Below, piece by piece: positions 35,046-45,707 of a stretch of DNA of 64,000 bases. The position numbers and the translations under genes are program-made. Origin of the DNA: Streptomyces sp. NBC_01775 (GTDB taxonomy: Bacteria > Actinomycetota > Actinomycetes > Streptomycetales > Streptomycetaceae); contig NZ_CP109104.1 in assembly GCF_035917675.1 (NCBI RefSeq), forward strand, positions 558,001 through 622,000. The letters are read 5' to 3'. The notes under the pieces were generated by a model. It was not told the DNA's origin. It saw only the letters and a program-made list of their open reading frames with translations, and did no database searches. How positions within the stretch are numbered: the first letter of the stretch is position 1; the number at the start of each line of letters is the position of its first letter.

Positions 35046-36213
35046 CCGTCCGCCGCCCTTCGCCCTTGTGGCCGCCACGTCGGCCGAGCCGTACGGGGAG
35101 CCGTTCGAGCCCGCGCATCACCACGCTGAACCGCCACTCCAGTTGCTGGTGCGGCACCGCGAGATCGATGCGGTCGTACCTGTCCAGCAGCTTGGTGAAG
35201 GCGATCTGCGCCTCCAGCCGGGCCAGGGGCGCACCGAGGCAGTAGTGGATGCCGTGGCCGAAGGCGAGATGGCCGCCGGTCTCACGGCCGATGTCCAGCA
35301 CGTCGGGGTTGTCGTAGACGCATGTGTCGTGGTTGGCGGAGTCGATGCTGAGGATCACGAACTCGCCCTCCGGGATCTCCACCCCGCCGATTTGTACGGG
35401 CTCCGTGGTGAACCGCAGTGTCGCCTGGTTCACCGGGCTGTCGTAGCGGAGGAACTCCTCGACCGCCCTGGGCAGTTGCGACGGGTCCGCGCGCAGCGCC
35501 GCGAGCTGGTCCGGATGGGTCAGCAGGGCGAGGAGGCCGTTGCCGATCAGGTTCACCGTCGTCTCGTGCCCGGCCGCCAGCAGCAGGCAGGCCATCGACA
35601 CCAGTTCGTCCTCGCTGAGCCGGTCTCCGGAGTCCTGGGCATGGACCAGCGCGGACAGCATGTCCTCCCGCGGTTCCTTCGCCTTGGCCGCGACCAGGCC
35701 GTACAGGTACCGCTCCATCGCTGCCGAGGCCTCGTTGACCACCTCTGGGGGCAGAGCCGACACGAGCGTGTTCGACCACGACCGGAACATCTCCCGGTCG
35801 GCCTGGGGAATGCCCAGAAGCTCGCAGATCACCTTGACCGGCAGGGGGACGGCGAAGGCCGCCAGCAGGTCGGTGTGGGTCTCGCCCTCCAGCGCGTCCA
35901 GCAGCTCGTCACAGATCTCACCGATGCGGGGCCGGAGCCGCTCCACGGCCCGCGGGGTGAACGCCTTGTTGACGAGGGTGCGCAGTCTGCCGTGTCCCGG
36001 CGGATCCGTGTTGAGCATGTGGTGCAGCAGGGACTGCCCGAACACGCTGTCGCTGCCGGACAGGGAGTACCGGTCCAGCAGCTCGGCGACCCGGCGCGAG
36101 TCCTTGGCGAATCTCGGGTCGGCCAGTACCGACCGGACCTCCGCGTGGCCGGTGACCAGCCACGGCCGGAAGCCGGACGACATGACCGTCTGACGGACCG
36201 GGACGTCTGTCAT
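35038..36213 (-). CDS. cytochrome P450
   Basis: A 391-residue CYP107-like P450. I-helix [16 protein letters not shown], ExxR in EFLRYDSPV, and heme loop [22 protein letters not shown] with the Cys ligand are all canonical. ATG at 36213 overlaps the PKS stop by four bases (ATGA) and GAGGAGGAG lies upstream. The open frame extends far 5' inside the thioesterase coding region without support. Coupling to the terminal PKS module suggests oxidation of the released or ACP-bound polyketide. Confidence 0.94.
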   Translation of the reverse strand: MTDVPVRQTVMSSGFRPWLVTGHAEVRSVLADPRFAKDSRRVAELLDRYSLSGSDSVFGQSLLHHMLNTDPPGHGRLRTLVNKAFTPRAVERLRPRIGEICDELLDALEGETHTDLLAAFAVPLPVKVICELLGIPQADREMFRSWSNTLVSALPPEVVNEASAAMERYLYGLVAAKAKEPREDMLSALVHAQDSGDRLSEDELVSMACLLLAAGHETTVNLIGNGLLALLTHPDQLAALRADPSQLPRAVEEFLRYDSPVNQATLRFTTEPVQIGGVEIPEGEFVILSIDSANHDTCVYDNPDVLDIGRETGGHLAFGHGIHYCLGAPLARLEAQIAFTKLLDRYDRIDLAVPHQQLEWRFSVVMRGLERLPVRLGRRGGHKGEGRRTDG

Positions 36214-39200
36214 GACGCTCCTCCTCGCGTGAGCCAGGATGCGAGCGCGGCAGCGGTCGTCGCCGCGTGGTCGCGCATCATCGTCGCGTGATCGCCGGGA
36301 ACGGTGAGCGTCTCGGCCACCCCGTCCGGCCCTTCGGGGATCTCCCCGCCGGCGGCGTCGAGGTGCGGCTGTTCCGCCGCGCGCAGCAGTACGGCCGATA
36401 CCGTGACCGCCCGTGGTTCCCACTGCTGGAAGAGCCGCAGGTACCGCCCCATGGCGGTGAGTTCCGCGCTGTCGATGTCCAGCGTCCGCAACAACGGCGC
36501 GTTGGCCGTCATCAGTTCGTCGAAGACCTGGTGGGCTTGGTGCGGGTCCGGCCGGAAGGTGTCCACCAGCGCCAGACCGCACGGAGTGCGGCCGATGTCC
36601 GCCAGGTGCGCCGCCACCTCCTGGGCCACCCAGCCGCCGGAGGAGTAACCGAGCAGGACGAACGGCGCGTCACCGGCGCACTCCAGCACCGTGGCCGTAT
36701 GTGCCCGGATCAGAGCCTCCCTGTTCTCGGGCAGATCCTCCCCGCTGCCGAATCCGGGATGCGGCAGCACCCACAGCTCCTGCCTGCCGCGGAACGGCGC
36801 GGCGAACTGGACGAACTGGTGGGCCCCGGCCGGTGTGACGAACGGAGGGAAGCAGATCAGCACGGGCCGCCCGGGGCCCCGCGCCAGGTGCAGGGGGGAG
36901 GCCCGGACCCGCTGTTCCCCGGGGCTGCGGAAACTCGGGCGCAGTTCCGCGGCTTCCTCGAGCATGGGTACCGCCCTCATGGCTCTGCCGTTCTCGCAGG
37001 CTCGGCGATAGAGCTCCACCAGGGTGTCGGCCGGACGCTCCCCTGTGCCGTTCCCACCGGGGCCGAGCAGCGCGGAGCGCAGATGGTCCGCGAGCAGTGC
37101 GGGCGACGGGTACGTCAACGCCAGGCTGGTGGGCAGTTTGAGGCCGGTGGCGGCGGACAGCCGCTTGCGCAGCTGGACGGAGGTCAGTGAGTCGAGGCCC
37201 AGTTCGGTGAACCGGTCCGCGGGCTCCACGTCCTCCGCCGAGTCGTGGCCGAGGACGGTCGCGATGTGGCCGCGGACCAGGTCGAGAAGCGCCTGCTTCT
37301 GGTCCTGGGCGGAGAGCCCGGCCAGGTCGCCGGCCAGGTCGGCGGCAGCGACGGGCGGCTCCTCCGGCTCCCGGGAGCGCGCCGTCGGCACAGGCTTGCG
37401 GTGCTGGGCGTGCCAGGCCGACAGGAGCGGAAGAGCCGGTTCGAGCACGGCGACGTCGTCCGTGCCGACGCCCATGGCCGCGGCGAGCGCGGGCAGGTCG
37501 GAACGCTGGACCAGGTCCCAGAACTCGCCGTCGGCGGTGTGCTGGCCACCCGCCCCCAACGGCACGTACTCCGGCCAGTACGGCTTGCGCTGGAAGGGGT
37601 AGGTCGGCAGATCGACCCTCCGGGGGCTGCTGCCGGCGAACGCGGGCTCCCAGTCCACCTCCACACCGCGGACGTACATCTCTGCGGCGGCGAACAGGAA
37701 CCGGTCGAGGCCACCCTTCGCGCGGTGCAGCGTGTCGCCCACCACGGGGTCGGCGTCGGCGGTGTCCGCGATCGCCTCGATCATCTCCACGAGCAGGGGG
37801 TGCGGGCTGATCTCGACGAACGCCTCGTGGCCGCGGGTGATGAGCTGACGCACCGCCGTTTCGAAACGGACCGTCTGCCGGGCGTTGCGGTACCAGTAGT
37901 CGGCGTTCAGCTCGGTGGTCTCCAGGAGATCGCCGGTGACGACGGAGAAGAACGGGATGTGCCCCGGCTTCAACGAGATCCCGTCGAACGCCGCCAGCAG
38001 GCCGTCACGCAGGGCGTCGACCTGGGCCGAATGGCCGGCGCCGGTCGCGGCACGGATGAGGCGCGTCCGGACGCCCTCGCCACCGAGCTCGTGCAGCAGG
38101 GCGTCGACGGCCTCCGGGTCACCGGAAACGGTGAGGGAGGACGGCCCGTTCTCCGCGGCGACGGAGAGCCGGTCACCGAACGCCTCCAGCCGGCGGTGGA
38201 GCTGCTCGGCGGGCATCGCGACGGCCGCCATGGCGCCCTTGCCGTGCAGCGGCATCAGCGCGTCGATGCGACGGGCGATGAGCCTGGCGGCGTCCTCCAG
38301 CGTGAGGGCTCCGGCGATGTGCGCCGCGGCGATCTCCCCCTGCGAGTGCCCCACCACGGCGGCGGGCTGCACCCCGTAGGACTGCCACAGGCGCGTGAGC
38401 GCCACCATCACCGAGAACAGCACCGGCTGGACCACTTCGCCGCGGTCGAGCGACGGCGCCTTTGGTGCCTGCCGCAGTACGTCGATGACGGACCAGCCCA
38501 TCAGCGGTGCGAACGCGCGCGAGCACTCCTCCAGGGCCGCCGCGAACGTGGGCGAGGAATCGAGGAGTTCCACCCCCATGCCCGCCCACTGCCCGCCTTG
38601 CCCGGGGTAGACGAAGACGGGCCTGCCCAGATGGTGCCGCGCGAGGCCACTGACGACGTCAGCCGAGGGCTCTGCCTGCTCGACGGCGGCCAGTCCCTCG
38701 CACAGCTGCTCGCGGTCCCGTCCCACCACCACCGCACGGTGCGGCAGCGCGGACCGGGATGTGACGAGGGACCAGCCCATATCGGCGATGCCGACGTCCG
38801 CGTCCGGCCCCGCCCGGCCGCGCAGGTTGCGGGCCTGCGCGCGCAGCGCGGCACGGCCCTTGCCGGACAGCACCCATGGCACGACGGCGGGTGTCACGCG
38901 CTCCTCACCCGGCTGCTCCGGCTCCGGTGCGGCCGGGACGGGGGCCGGAGCGGGGGCCTCCTCCAGGATCACGTGCGCGTTCGTACCGGCCCCGCCTATG
39001 GACGACACGGCGGCGCGGCGGGGGTGTTCCCCGGCGGGCCATGGGCGGGCCTCGGTCAGCAGGCGTACTCCTCCGGAAGACCAGTCCACGTGCGAGGACG
39101 GCTCCTCCGCATGCAACGTCCGGGGCAGCACACTGTGCCGCATCGCCTCGACCATCTTGATCACACCGGCCACACCCGAAGCGGCCTGCGTATGCGCGAT

Positions 39201-40334
39201 GTTCGACTTCACCGACCCCAGCCACACCGGCCGATCCGCCGACCGCCCCCGCCCATACGTCTCCAGCAACGCACCCGCCTCGATCGGGTCCCCCAACCGC
39301 GTCCCCGTCCCATGCGCCTCAACCGCATCCACCTCCACCGCCGAGACCCCCGCACCGGCCAACGCCGCACGAATCACCCGCACCTGCGCCGGACCATTCG
39401 GCGCCGTCAGACCATTCGACGCCCCGTCCTGGCTCACGGCGCTGCCGCGCACCACCGCCAGAACCCTGCGACCCTCCCGCAACGCATCCGACAAACGCTC
39501 CACCAACACCACACCAACACCCTCACCCCACCCCGTACCATCCGCCGACTCCGCGAACGCCTTGCACCGACCGTCCACCGACAGGCTGCGTTGCCGTGCG
39601 CCCTCGACGAAGACCCGCGGGGAGACAATCACCGCGGCGCCACCGGCGAGGGCGAGGTCGCACTCGTGGGACCGCAACGCCTGACACGCCTGATGCAACG
39701 CCACCAACGACGACGAACACGCCGTATCCAACGTCACCGCAGGACCCCGCAGCCCCAGCGTGTACGCCAACCGCCCCGACATCACGCTCTGGCCGTTGGC
39801 GGCCAGCAAGTACCCCTCGTCGGCTTGGGGACTGCGGTCCAGCAAGCTCAGGTAGTCGTCGCCGGACGCGCCGACGAACACACCCGTCGACGTGCCGTGG
39901 GCCGACGTGGGTGCGATGCCGGCCTTCTCGAAGGCCTCCCACGCCGTCTCCAGAAGCAGCCGCTGCCGCGGGTCCGTCATCAGCGCCTCGCGCGGGGAGA
40001 TCCCGAAGAACGCGGGGTCGAACCCGGCGGGGTCGTCCAGAAAGGCGCCCTCGCGCACATAGGAGGTGCCCTGCTGATCGGGGTCCGGGTCGTACAGGCT
40101 CTCCAGGTCCCATCCGCGGTCCGCCGGGAAACCCGTCACCGCGTCACGGCCGGACTCCACCAGCTCCCACAGATCCTCCGGAGAAGCCACCCCACCGCCG
40201 TACCGGCACGCCATCCCCACAATCGCGATCGGCTCCCGCGCGCGCTCCTCCAGCTCGTGCACGCGCTGTTTGGCATCGCGCAGGGCCGCGGTGGCCCGCC
40301 TGAGGGAATCAAGGGTCCTCGCGTCTTCCGCCAC
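36210..40334 (-). CDS. type I PKS module KS-AT-ACP-TE
   Basis: A 1,374-residue single-module polyketide synthase with release domain. Order: N-terminal coiled docking segment (1-33), KS (34-460; DTACSSS near 205, [22 protein letters not shown]), AT (about 560-850; GHSQGE near 663), ACP ([12 protein letters not shown] near 1047) and thioesterase (from about 1130; GYSSGGW near 1229, His in PGDHATM near 1347). No KR, DH or ER is present, so the last unit keeps its beta-keto group. At the AT specificity position the usual YASH/HAFH reads GAGH, like the xAGH reported for ethylmalonyl-type ATs. GTG start at 40334. Its KS is nearly identical to that of the preceding module over long stretches. Confidence 0.96.
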   Translation of the reverse strand: MAEDARTLDSLRRATAALRDAKQRVHELEERAREPIAIVGMACRYGGGVASPEDLWELVESGRDAVTGFPADRGWDLESLYDPDPDQQGTSYVREGAFLDDPAGFDPAFFGISPREALMTDPRQRLLLETAWEAFEKAGIAPTSAHGTSTGVFVGASGDDYLSLLDRSPQADEGYLLAANGQSVMSGRLAYTLGLRGPAVTLDTACSSSLVALHQACQALRSHECDLALAGGAAVIVSPRVFVEGARQRSLSVDGRCKAFAESADGTGWGEGVGVVLVERLSDALREGRRVLAVVRGSAVSQDGASNGLTAPNGPAQVRVIRAALAGAGVSAVEVDAVEAHGTGTRLGDPIEAGALLETYGRGRSADRPVWLGSVKSNIAHTQAASGVAGVIKMVEAMRHSVLPRTLHAEEPSSHVDWSSGGVRLLTEARPWPAGEHPRRAAVSSIGGAGTNAHVILEEAPAPAPVPAAPEPEQPGEERVTPAVVPWVLSGKGRAALRAQARNLRGRAGPDADVGIADMGWSLVTSRSALPHRAVVVGRDREQLCEGLAAVEQAEPSADVVSGLARHHLGRPVFVYPGQGGQWAGMGVELLDSSPTFAAALEECSRAFAPLMGWSVIDVLRQAPKAPSLDRGEVVQPVLFSVMVALTRLWQSYGVQPAAVVGHSQGEIAAAHIAGALTLEDAARLIARRIDALMPLHGKGAMAAVAMPAEQLHRRLEAFGDRLSVAAENGPSSLTVSGDPEAVDALLHELGGEGVRTRLIRAATGAGHSAQVDALRDGLLAAFDGISLKPGHIPFFSVVTGDLLETTELNADYWYRNARQTVRFETAVRQLITRGHEAFVEISPHPLLVEMIEAIADTADADPVVGDTLHRAKGGLDRFLFAAAEMYVRGVEVDWEPAFAGSSPRRVDLPTYPFQRKPYWPEYVPLGAGGQHTADGEFWDLVQRSDLPALAAAMGVGTDDVAVLEPALPLLSAWHAQHRKPVPTARSREPEEPPVAAADLAGDLAGLSAQDQKQALLDLVRGHIATVLGHDSAEDVEPADRFTELGLDSLTSVQLRKRLSAATGLKLPTSLALTYPSPALLADHLRSALLGPGGNGTGERPADTLVELYRRACENGRAMRAVPMLEEAAELRPSFRSPGEQRVRASPLHLARGPGRPVLICFPPFVTPAGAHQFVQFAAPFRGRQELWVLPHPGFGSGEDLPENREALIRAHTATVLECAGDAPFVLLGYSSGGWVAQEVAAHLADIGRTPCGLALVDTFRPDPHQAHQVFDELMTANAPLLRTLDIDSAELTAMGRYLRLFQQWEPRAVTVSAVLLRAAEQPHLDAAGGEIPEGPDGVAETLTVPGDHATMMRDHAATTAAALASWLTRGGAS
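38862..39590 (-). repeat. near-identical KS segment, copy in module 2
   Basis: About 0.73 kb covering the C-terminal half of the KS and the KS-AT linker is nearly identical at nucleotide level to bases about 43949-44677 (offset 5,087). Differences are few and clustered. Shorter identical blocks continue through the KS active site (about 39650-39785) and the KS N-terminus (about 40116-40232). Confidence 0.85.
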
Positions 40335-40381
40335 GTCAGTTCACCTGTCTGATCGCATCGATGTCCTGGGCCGGTCCCGGG

Positions 40382-43300
40382 TCACGGTGTGCCCAGTTCG
40401 CCGTCGAGGAGGTCGAGCAGCTCGTTGACACCGGCCGCTTCGAGGTCGTCCGCTGTCCGGTCGTCCGCCTCGGACCGCCGCGCGCCTCCCCACTTCCGGA
40501 CCAGGCCGGTGAGCCGGGCCTCGATGGCGCGGCGTTCCTCCGGCCCGTGGGAGGCGGCGGTCAGCGCCTGCTCGAGCTCGTCGATCCTCAGCAACGTCTC
40601 GTCGGCCACCGGCTCCTCCGGGACCAGCCGGGTACGCAGGAAGGCGACGAGCTCGGTGGCGGTGGGGTGGTCGAACACGACCGTGGCGGGCAGCCGCAGA
40701 CCGACCGCGGACCCGAGCTGGTTGCGCAGCTGCACGGCCGTCACCGAGTCCAGGCCCGCGTCCAGGAACGTCTGCCGCGGGTCCAAGGCCTCGGGCTCGG
40801 AGTGCCCGAGCACAGTGGCCACCTGGGTGCGGACCATGTCGAGAAGCAATCTGTCCTGTTCCTGCCGTGAGGATCCCGCCAGCCGGTCCGCGAGCGACGA
40901 CGGCTGCTGCCCGCTGGAGACGTCCTGTTCCCCGGCGGCGCCGTGCAGTGTCTCGACCGCTTCCCACGCCTCGGGCAGTTCCCGCAGCAGCGGGCGCCGA
41001 CGGGCCAGGGCAAAGCCGGTGACGAACCGCTCCCAGTCCATGTCCGCGACCGTCACCAGGGTCTCGTCGGCGTCCAGGCTGTACTGCAACGCCGCGAGCA
41101 GCTGCTCGGGTTCCAGCACATGGACGCCCCAGCGGTGCAGCGTCTCGTCCGCCGCCTCCTGCCGGGTCAGCCCCGCCTCGGCCCACGCGTCCGCCGGCAG
41201 CCCACGGCGACGCAACGTCTCCTGCGCGGCGTCACGGACCGCCATGCCGTCGCCCGCCCAACCGCCCCAGGCGATTGCCGTGGCGGGCAGACCGTGTGTC
41301 CGACGGTGCTGCGCGAGCGCCTCCAGGTACGTGTTCGCCGCGCCGTAACTGCCGTGCCGCCCCACCCCCCACGTCGCGGTGACGGCGGAGAACAGCACGA
41401 AGGCGTCCAGGCCGAGGTCCTCGGTCAGCTCGTGCAGATGCCGCGCACCGACGGCCTTGGCCTCCACGATGTCGGCGAGGTCCGCGGGGCTCGTGTCCTC
41501 CAGCTCCTGGAGCCGGCCCACCCCCGCGGTGTGGAAGACCGCCGACAGCGGCAGATCCTCCGGTACGGCGGCCAGCACCCGGCGCAGGGCCTCCCGGTCG
41601 CGTACGTCGCAGGCCGCCACGGTCACCCGGGCGCCGAGCGCTTCCAGTTCGCGCACCCGTTCCGGCATGCCGGGAGCCGCGTCGCCGCGCCGCCCGAGCA
41701 GCAGCAGGTGCGGGGCCCCGTCGCGGGCGAGCCGGCGGGCCACGTGCCCGGCCTGCACCCCGGTGCCCCCGGTGATCAGTACCGTGCCGTCCGGCCGGGG
41801 ACGCCAGGTGTGCGGGCGGTGCGAGGCGTCGCGGGGTGCCCGGACCAGGCGGCGGACGTGCACCCCGTTGTCGCGGATCGCGAGATGGTCCTCGTCGGTG
41901 GCCGCACCGAGCACTCCGGACAGGTGCCGGAACACCCCGGCGTCCAGCGCGGGCGGCAGGTCGACCAGACCGCCCCACCGCTCCAGGTGCTCCAGGCCGA
42001 CGACCCGGCCCAGCCCCCAGGTCAGCGCCTGCGAAGGGTGGTCCAGCGGATCCTTCCCGCCGACGGACACCGCCCCCCGGGTGAGCAGCCACAGCGGCGC
42101 CCGCACCCCGGCGTCACCGAGGGCCTGCCCACACGCCAGCGTTCCGGTGACGCCCGCCGGTATGCCCGGGTGCTCCGGGTCGGGCTCCTCGTCCAGCGCC
42201 AGCAGCGACACGACGCCGGAGATGTCCGACGCCCGCAGACCGGCGCTGTCGAGCGCGGAGCGGAGCCTGCCGAGCAGTTCCTCCCGCCGCTCTCCGACGG
42301 TTGTCACCAGCGGCAGCACCACGGCACCGCTGTCGGACAGCCCGTCGAGCAGCTCGCGCCCCCACTCGTCCGCGGCCCGGCTGTCGGGGATGACGGCGAG
42401 CCAGCTCCCCGACAGCCGCCGGCCGGTGAACTCCGCCGGCGACCAGGTGACGCGGTAGCGCAGCCGGTCGAGCGCGGCACTCGCGCGGTCCCGAAGCCGC
42501 CAGGCGGTGAGCGCGGGCAGTGCCTCCCGCAGCGAAGCCGCCTCCCGCTGCTCCGCGACCTCCAGCAGTGCCGACAGCTCCGCCGGGTCGCCCCCCTCGA
42601 CCGCCTGCCAGAACCGCTGTTCGGCGGGCGAGCCGTGGGCCGCGGCGTCCGGGGAACGCCGTACCTTCTCCGGCCAGAACCGCTGCCGCTGGAACGGGTA
42701 CGTCGGCAGTTCAGCGCGGCTGCTGGGGACGCCCACGAACGCCGGTTCCCAGTCGACCGGTGTGCCCGCGACGAAGACCGCGGCCAGGGAACGGTACAGC
42801 TGGTCCAGGCCGCCGTTGTCGCGCTGGAGGGTGGCCGCGACGAGCAGTTCGCCGTCCACGGCGTCGGCGTTCTGCTCCAGCGCGTCCGTCAGCGCGGGGT
42901 GCGCGCCGACTTCGAGGAAGCCCCGGTACCCCTGCTCGGCCAGTGCGACGACCGCCGGTCCGAAGCGGACCGTCTCCCGCAGGTTGCGGTACCAGTAGTG
43001 CCCCTCCAGCTCCGGCCCGTCCTGCCAGGCCGTGTCCACCGTGGAGAAGAAGGGAATCCGTGCGGTGGCCGGCCGCACCGGTGCGAGCGCCTCTTCCAGT
43101 TCGGCCGACAGGTCCTCGATGTGCCGGGAGTGCGCCATGAACTCCACGCCCGGCACCCGCCAGCGCACCACGCGGTGCGCGGAGAGCTGACGCTCCAGTT
43201 CGGTCAGCGCGGCGTCCTCCCCCGAAACCGAGACGGAGGAGGGCCCGTTGACCGCCGCGATCGCCAGACGGTCCCCCCAGGGGACGATCATCTCCCGCAC

Positions 43301-45682
43301 CCGGTCCGGAGGAGCCATCACCGACACGATCCCGCCCGTACCGGCCACCTTCAGCAGCGAACGGCTGCGCGCCACCACCACACGCGCGCCGTCGTCCAGC
43401 GACAGCGCACCGGCCACGCATGCCGCGGCGACCTCACCCTGCGAGTGGCCGAGCACCGCGCCCGGCTCGACCCCGAAGGCGCGCCACGTCCTGGCCAGCG
43501 CCACCATCACCGACCACAGCACCGGCTGGACAACGTCCACACGCTCCAGCGCCTCGGCGTCCGCCAGCACCTCGAACAGGTCCCAGTCCACCCACGGCCG
43601 CAGGGCCGCCGCGCACTCCTCCATCCCCTGCGCGAACGCCGGCTCCGAGCGGAGCAGGTCCCGGCCCATCCCCACCCAGTGCGAGCCCTGGCCGGGGAAC
43701 ACGAACACGGGGGCGGCGGTGTGACCGGCTGCGCCGCGGAGCACATGCGCCGCCGGGACCCCAGCGGCCAGCGCCTCCAGCCCGGACACCAGACCGGCGC
43801 GGTCCTCGCCGACGACGACCGCCCGGTGCTCGAAGACGGACCTGTTCCTCACCAGCGCGGCGCCCAGTTCCGCGACGTCCAGGTCCGGGTCCTCCCCGAC
43901 CCTGGCCAGCAGCCGCGCCGCCTGTTCCCGGAGCGCCGGCTCGGTCCTGCCGGACAGCACCCATGGCACGACGGCGGGTGTCACGCGCTCCTCACCCGGC
44001 TGCTCCGGCTCCGGTGCGGCCGGGACGGGGGCCGGAGCGGGGGCCTCCTCCAGAATGACGTGCGCGTTCGTGCCGCTGACGCCGAACGAGGACACGGCGG
44101 CGCGGCGGGGGTGTTTCCCGGCGGGCCATGGGCGGGCCTCGGTCAGCAGGCGTACTCCTCCGGAAGACCAGTCCACGTGCGAGGACGGCTCCTCCGCATG
44201 CAACGTCCGGGGCAGCACACCGTGCCGCATCGCCTCGACCATCTTGATCACACCAGCCACACCCGAAGCGGCCTGCGTATGCGCGATGTTCGACTTCACC
44301 GACCCCAACCACACCGGCCGATCCGCCGACCGCCCCCGCCCATACGTCTCCAGCAACGCACCCGCCTCGATCGGATCCCCCAACCGCGTCCCCGTCCCAT
44401 GCGCCTCAACCGCATCCACCTCCACCGCCGAGACCCCCGCACCGGCCAACGCCGCACGAATCACCCGCACCTGCGCCGGACCATTCGGCGCCGTCAGACC
44501 ATTCGACGCCCCGTTCTGATTCACGGCGCTGCCGCGCACCACCGCCAGAACCCTGCGACCCTCCCGCAACGCATCCGACAAACGCTCCACCAACACCACA
44601 CCAACACCCTCACCCCACCCCGTACCATCCGCCGACTCCGCGAACGCCTTGCACCGACCGTCCACCGACAGGACACGCTTGCGGGAGAACTCGACGAACG
44701 CTTCCGGGGTCGAGAGCACCGACGCGCCGCCGACGAGGGCGAGGTCGCACTCGTGGGACCGCAACGCCTGACACGCCTGATGCAACGCCACCAACGACGA
44801 CGAACACGCCGTATCCAACGTCACCGCAGGACCCCGCAGCCCCAGCGTGTACGCCAACCGCCCCGACATCACGCTGGCGGCGTTACCGGTGATCACATAG
44901 CCCTCGCCGGCCTCCGGGATCTCGTCGAAGGCGTAGCGATAGTCCTGGTAGTTGGTGCCGATGAACGTGCCGGTGGCCGTCCCCTCCAGGCTTCTCGGGT
45001 CGGTCCCGCAGCGTTCCAGCGCCTCCCACGCGGTTTCCAGCAACAGGCGCTGCTGGGGGTCCATGACCGCGGCCTCACGTGCGGACACGCCGAAGAATCC
45101 GGCGTCGAAGCCCGCGATGTCGTCCAGGAACGCTCCCGCCCGGGTGTAGGACCTGCCCCTCCGGCCGGAGTCGGGGTCGTAGAGGTTCTCCAGATCCCAC
45201 CCGCGGTCCGCCGGGAAACCCGTCACCGCGTCACGGCCGGACTCCACCAGCTCCCACAGATCCTCCGGAGAAGCCACCCCACCGCCGTACCGGCACGCCA
45301 TCCCCACAATCGCGATCGGCTCGCCGCTCCACGCCGGTGGCCGGGCGGGCGCCGACGAGTCCGCCGCGGGCCGGTCCGAGAGACGTTCCCCGAGGTGGCG
45401 GGCGACCGCGAGCGGGGTCGGGTAGTCGAAGAACACCGTGGGCGACAGGTCGACACCGGTTGCCCGGGTGAGCTGGTGTCGCAGCGTCTCCCGCGCCTCC
45501 TGCTTGATCCCGATCTCCCGGAAGGGCCTGTTGTCGGCGATCCCCGGCCCTGGCGTACCGCCCAGCGCGGAGATCATCCGCTCACGTACCAGGTCCAGCA
45601 GGATCCTGGTACGGCGTTCACCGGACTCACCGGCAAGCCGCTCCCGCAACTCGGCGGCGGTCGACCAATGACTGTTCACCAC
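40382..45682 (-). CDS. type I PKS [degenerate ACP]-KS-AT-KR-ACP
   Basis: A 1,766-residue polyketide synthase. Residues 1-105 look like an ACP but where DSL should be the sequence is REIGIKQEARETL, so the phosphopantetheine Ser is missing. Next come KS (120-545; DTACSSS near 292, all His present), AT (655-960; GHSQGE near 744; specificity motif FMAHS near 848 in place of YASHS/HAFHS), KR (TGGTGVQAGHVARR near 1303; catalytic Ser in FSAV and Tyr in SYGAANTY near 1446; LED at the usual LDD position), ACP (LDAGLDSVTAVQL near 1642) and a C-terminal docking helix. GTG at 45682 follows GGAAGG. It hands over to the KS-AT-ACP-TE protein by matching docking ends. The ccr gene ends 25 bp upstream. Confidence 0.96.
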   Translation of the reverse strand: MVNSHWSTAAELRERLAGESGERRTRILLDLVRERMISALGGTPGPGIADNRPFREIGIKQEARETLRHQLTRATGVDLSPTVFFDYPTPLAVARHLGERLSDRPAADSSAPARPPAWSGEPIAIVGMACRYGGGVASPEDLWELVESGRDAVTGFPADRGWDLENLYDPDSGRRGRSYTRAGAFLDDIAGFDAGFFGVSAREAAVMDPQQRLLLETAWEALERCGTDPRSLEGTATGTFIGTNYQDYRYAFDEIPEAGEGYVITGNAASVMSGRLAYTLGLRGPAVTLDTACSSSLVALHQACQALRSHECDLALVGGASVLSTPEAFVEFSRKRVLSVDGRCKAFAESADGTGWGEGVGVVLVERLSDALREGRRVLAVVRGSAVNQNGASNGLTAPNGPAQVRVIRAALAGAGVSAVEVDAVEAHGTGTRLGDPIEAGALLETYGRGRSADRPVWLGSVKSNIAHTQAASGVAGVIKMVEAMRHGVLPRTLHAEEPSSHVDWSSGGVRLLTEARPWPAGKHPRRAAVSSFGVSGTNAHVILEEAPAPAPVPAAPEPEQPGEERVTPAVVPWVLSGRTEPALREQAARLLARVGEDPDLDVAELGAALVRNRSVFEHRAVVVGEDRAGLVSGLEALAAGVPAAHVLRGAAGHTAAPVFVFPGQGSHWVGMGRDLLRSEPAFAQGMEECAAALRPWVDWDLFEVLADAEALERVDVVQPVLWSVMVALARTWRAFGVEPGAVLGHSQGEVAAACVAGALSLDDGARVVVARSRSLLKVAGTGGIVSVMAPPDRVREMIVPWGDRLAIAAVNGPSSVSVSGEDAALTELERQLSAHRVVRWRVPGVEFMAHSRHIEDLSAELEEALAPVRPATARIPFFSTVDTAWQDGPELEGHYWYRNLRETVRFGPAVVALAEQGYRGFLEVGAHPALTDALEQNADAVDGELLVAATLQRDNGGLDQLYRSLAAVFVAGTPVDWEPAFVGVPSSRAELPTYPFQRQRFWPEKVRRSPDAAAHGSPAEQRFWQAVEGGDPAELSALLEVAEQREAASLREALPALTAWRLRDRASAALDRLRYRVTWSPAEFTGRRLSGSWLAVIPDSRAADEWGRELLDGLSDSGAVVLPLVTTVGERREELLGRLRSALDSAGLRASDISGVVSLLALDEEPDPEHPGIPAGVTGTLACGQALGDAGVRAPLWLLTRGAVSVGGKDPLDHPSQALTWGLGRVVGLEHLERWGGLVDLPPALDAGVFRHLSGVLGAATDEDHLAIRDNGVHVRRLVRAPRDASHRPHTWRPRPDGTVLITGGTGVQAGHVARRLARDGAPHLLLLGRRGDAAPGMPERVRELEALGARVTVAACDVRDREALRRVLAAVPEDLPLSAVFHTAGVGRLQELEDTSPADLADIVEAKAVGARHLHELTEDLGLDAFVLFSAVTATWGVGRHGSYGAANTYLEALAQHRRTHGLPATAIAWGGWAGDGMAVRDAAQETLRRRGLPADAWAEAGLTRQEAADETLHRWGVHVLEPEQLLAALQYSLDADETLVTVADMDWERFVTGFALARRRPLLRELPEAWEAVETLHGAAGEQDVSSGQQPSSLADRLAGSSRQEQDRLLLDMVRTQVATVLGHSEPEALDPRQTFLDAGLDSVTAVQLRNQLGSAVGLRLPATVVFDHPTATELVAFLRTRLVPEEPVADETLLRIDELEQALTAASHGPEERRAIEARLTGLVRKWGGARRSEADDRTADDLEAAGVNELLDLLDGELGTP
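43949..44677 (-). repeat. near-identical KS segment, copy in module 1
   Basis: Partner of the segment at 38862-39590. The level of identity, including synonymous sites and a codon style rich in GTG/GGT/TTG unlike the rest of each gene, points to recent duplication or gene conversion between the two KS domains. Confidence 0.85.
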
Positions 45683-45707
45683 ATACCTTCCGCTCGATCG
45701 AACGGGG

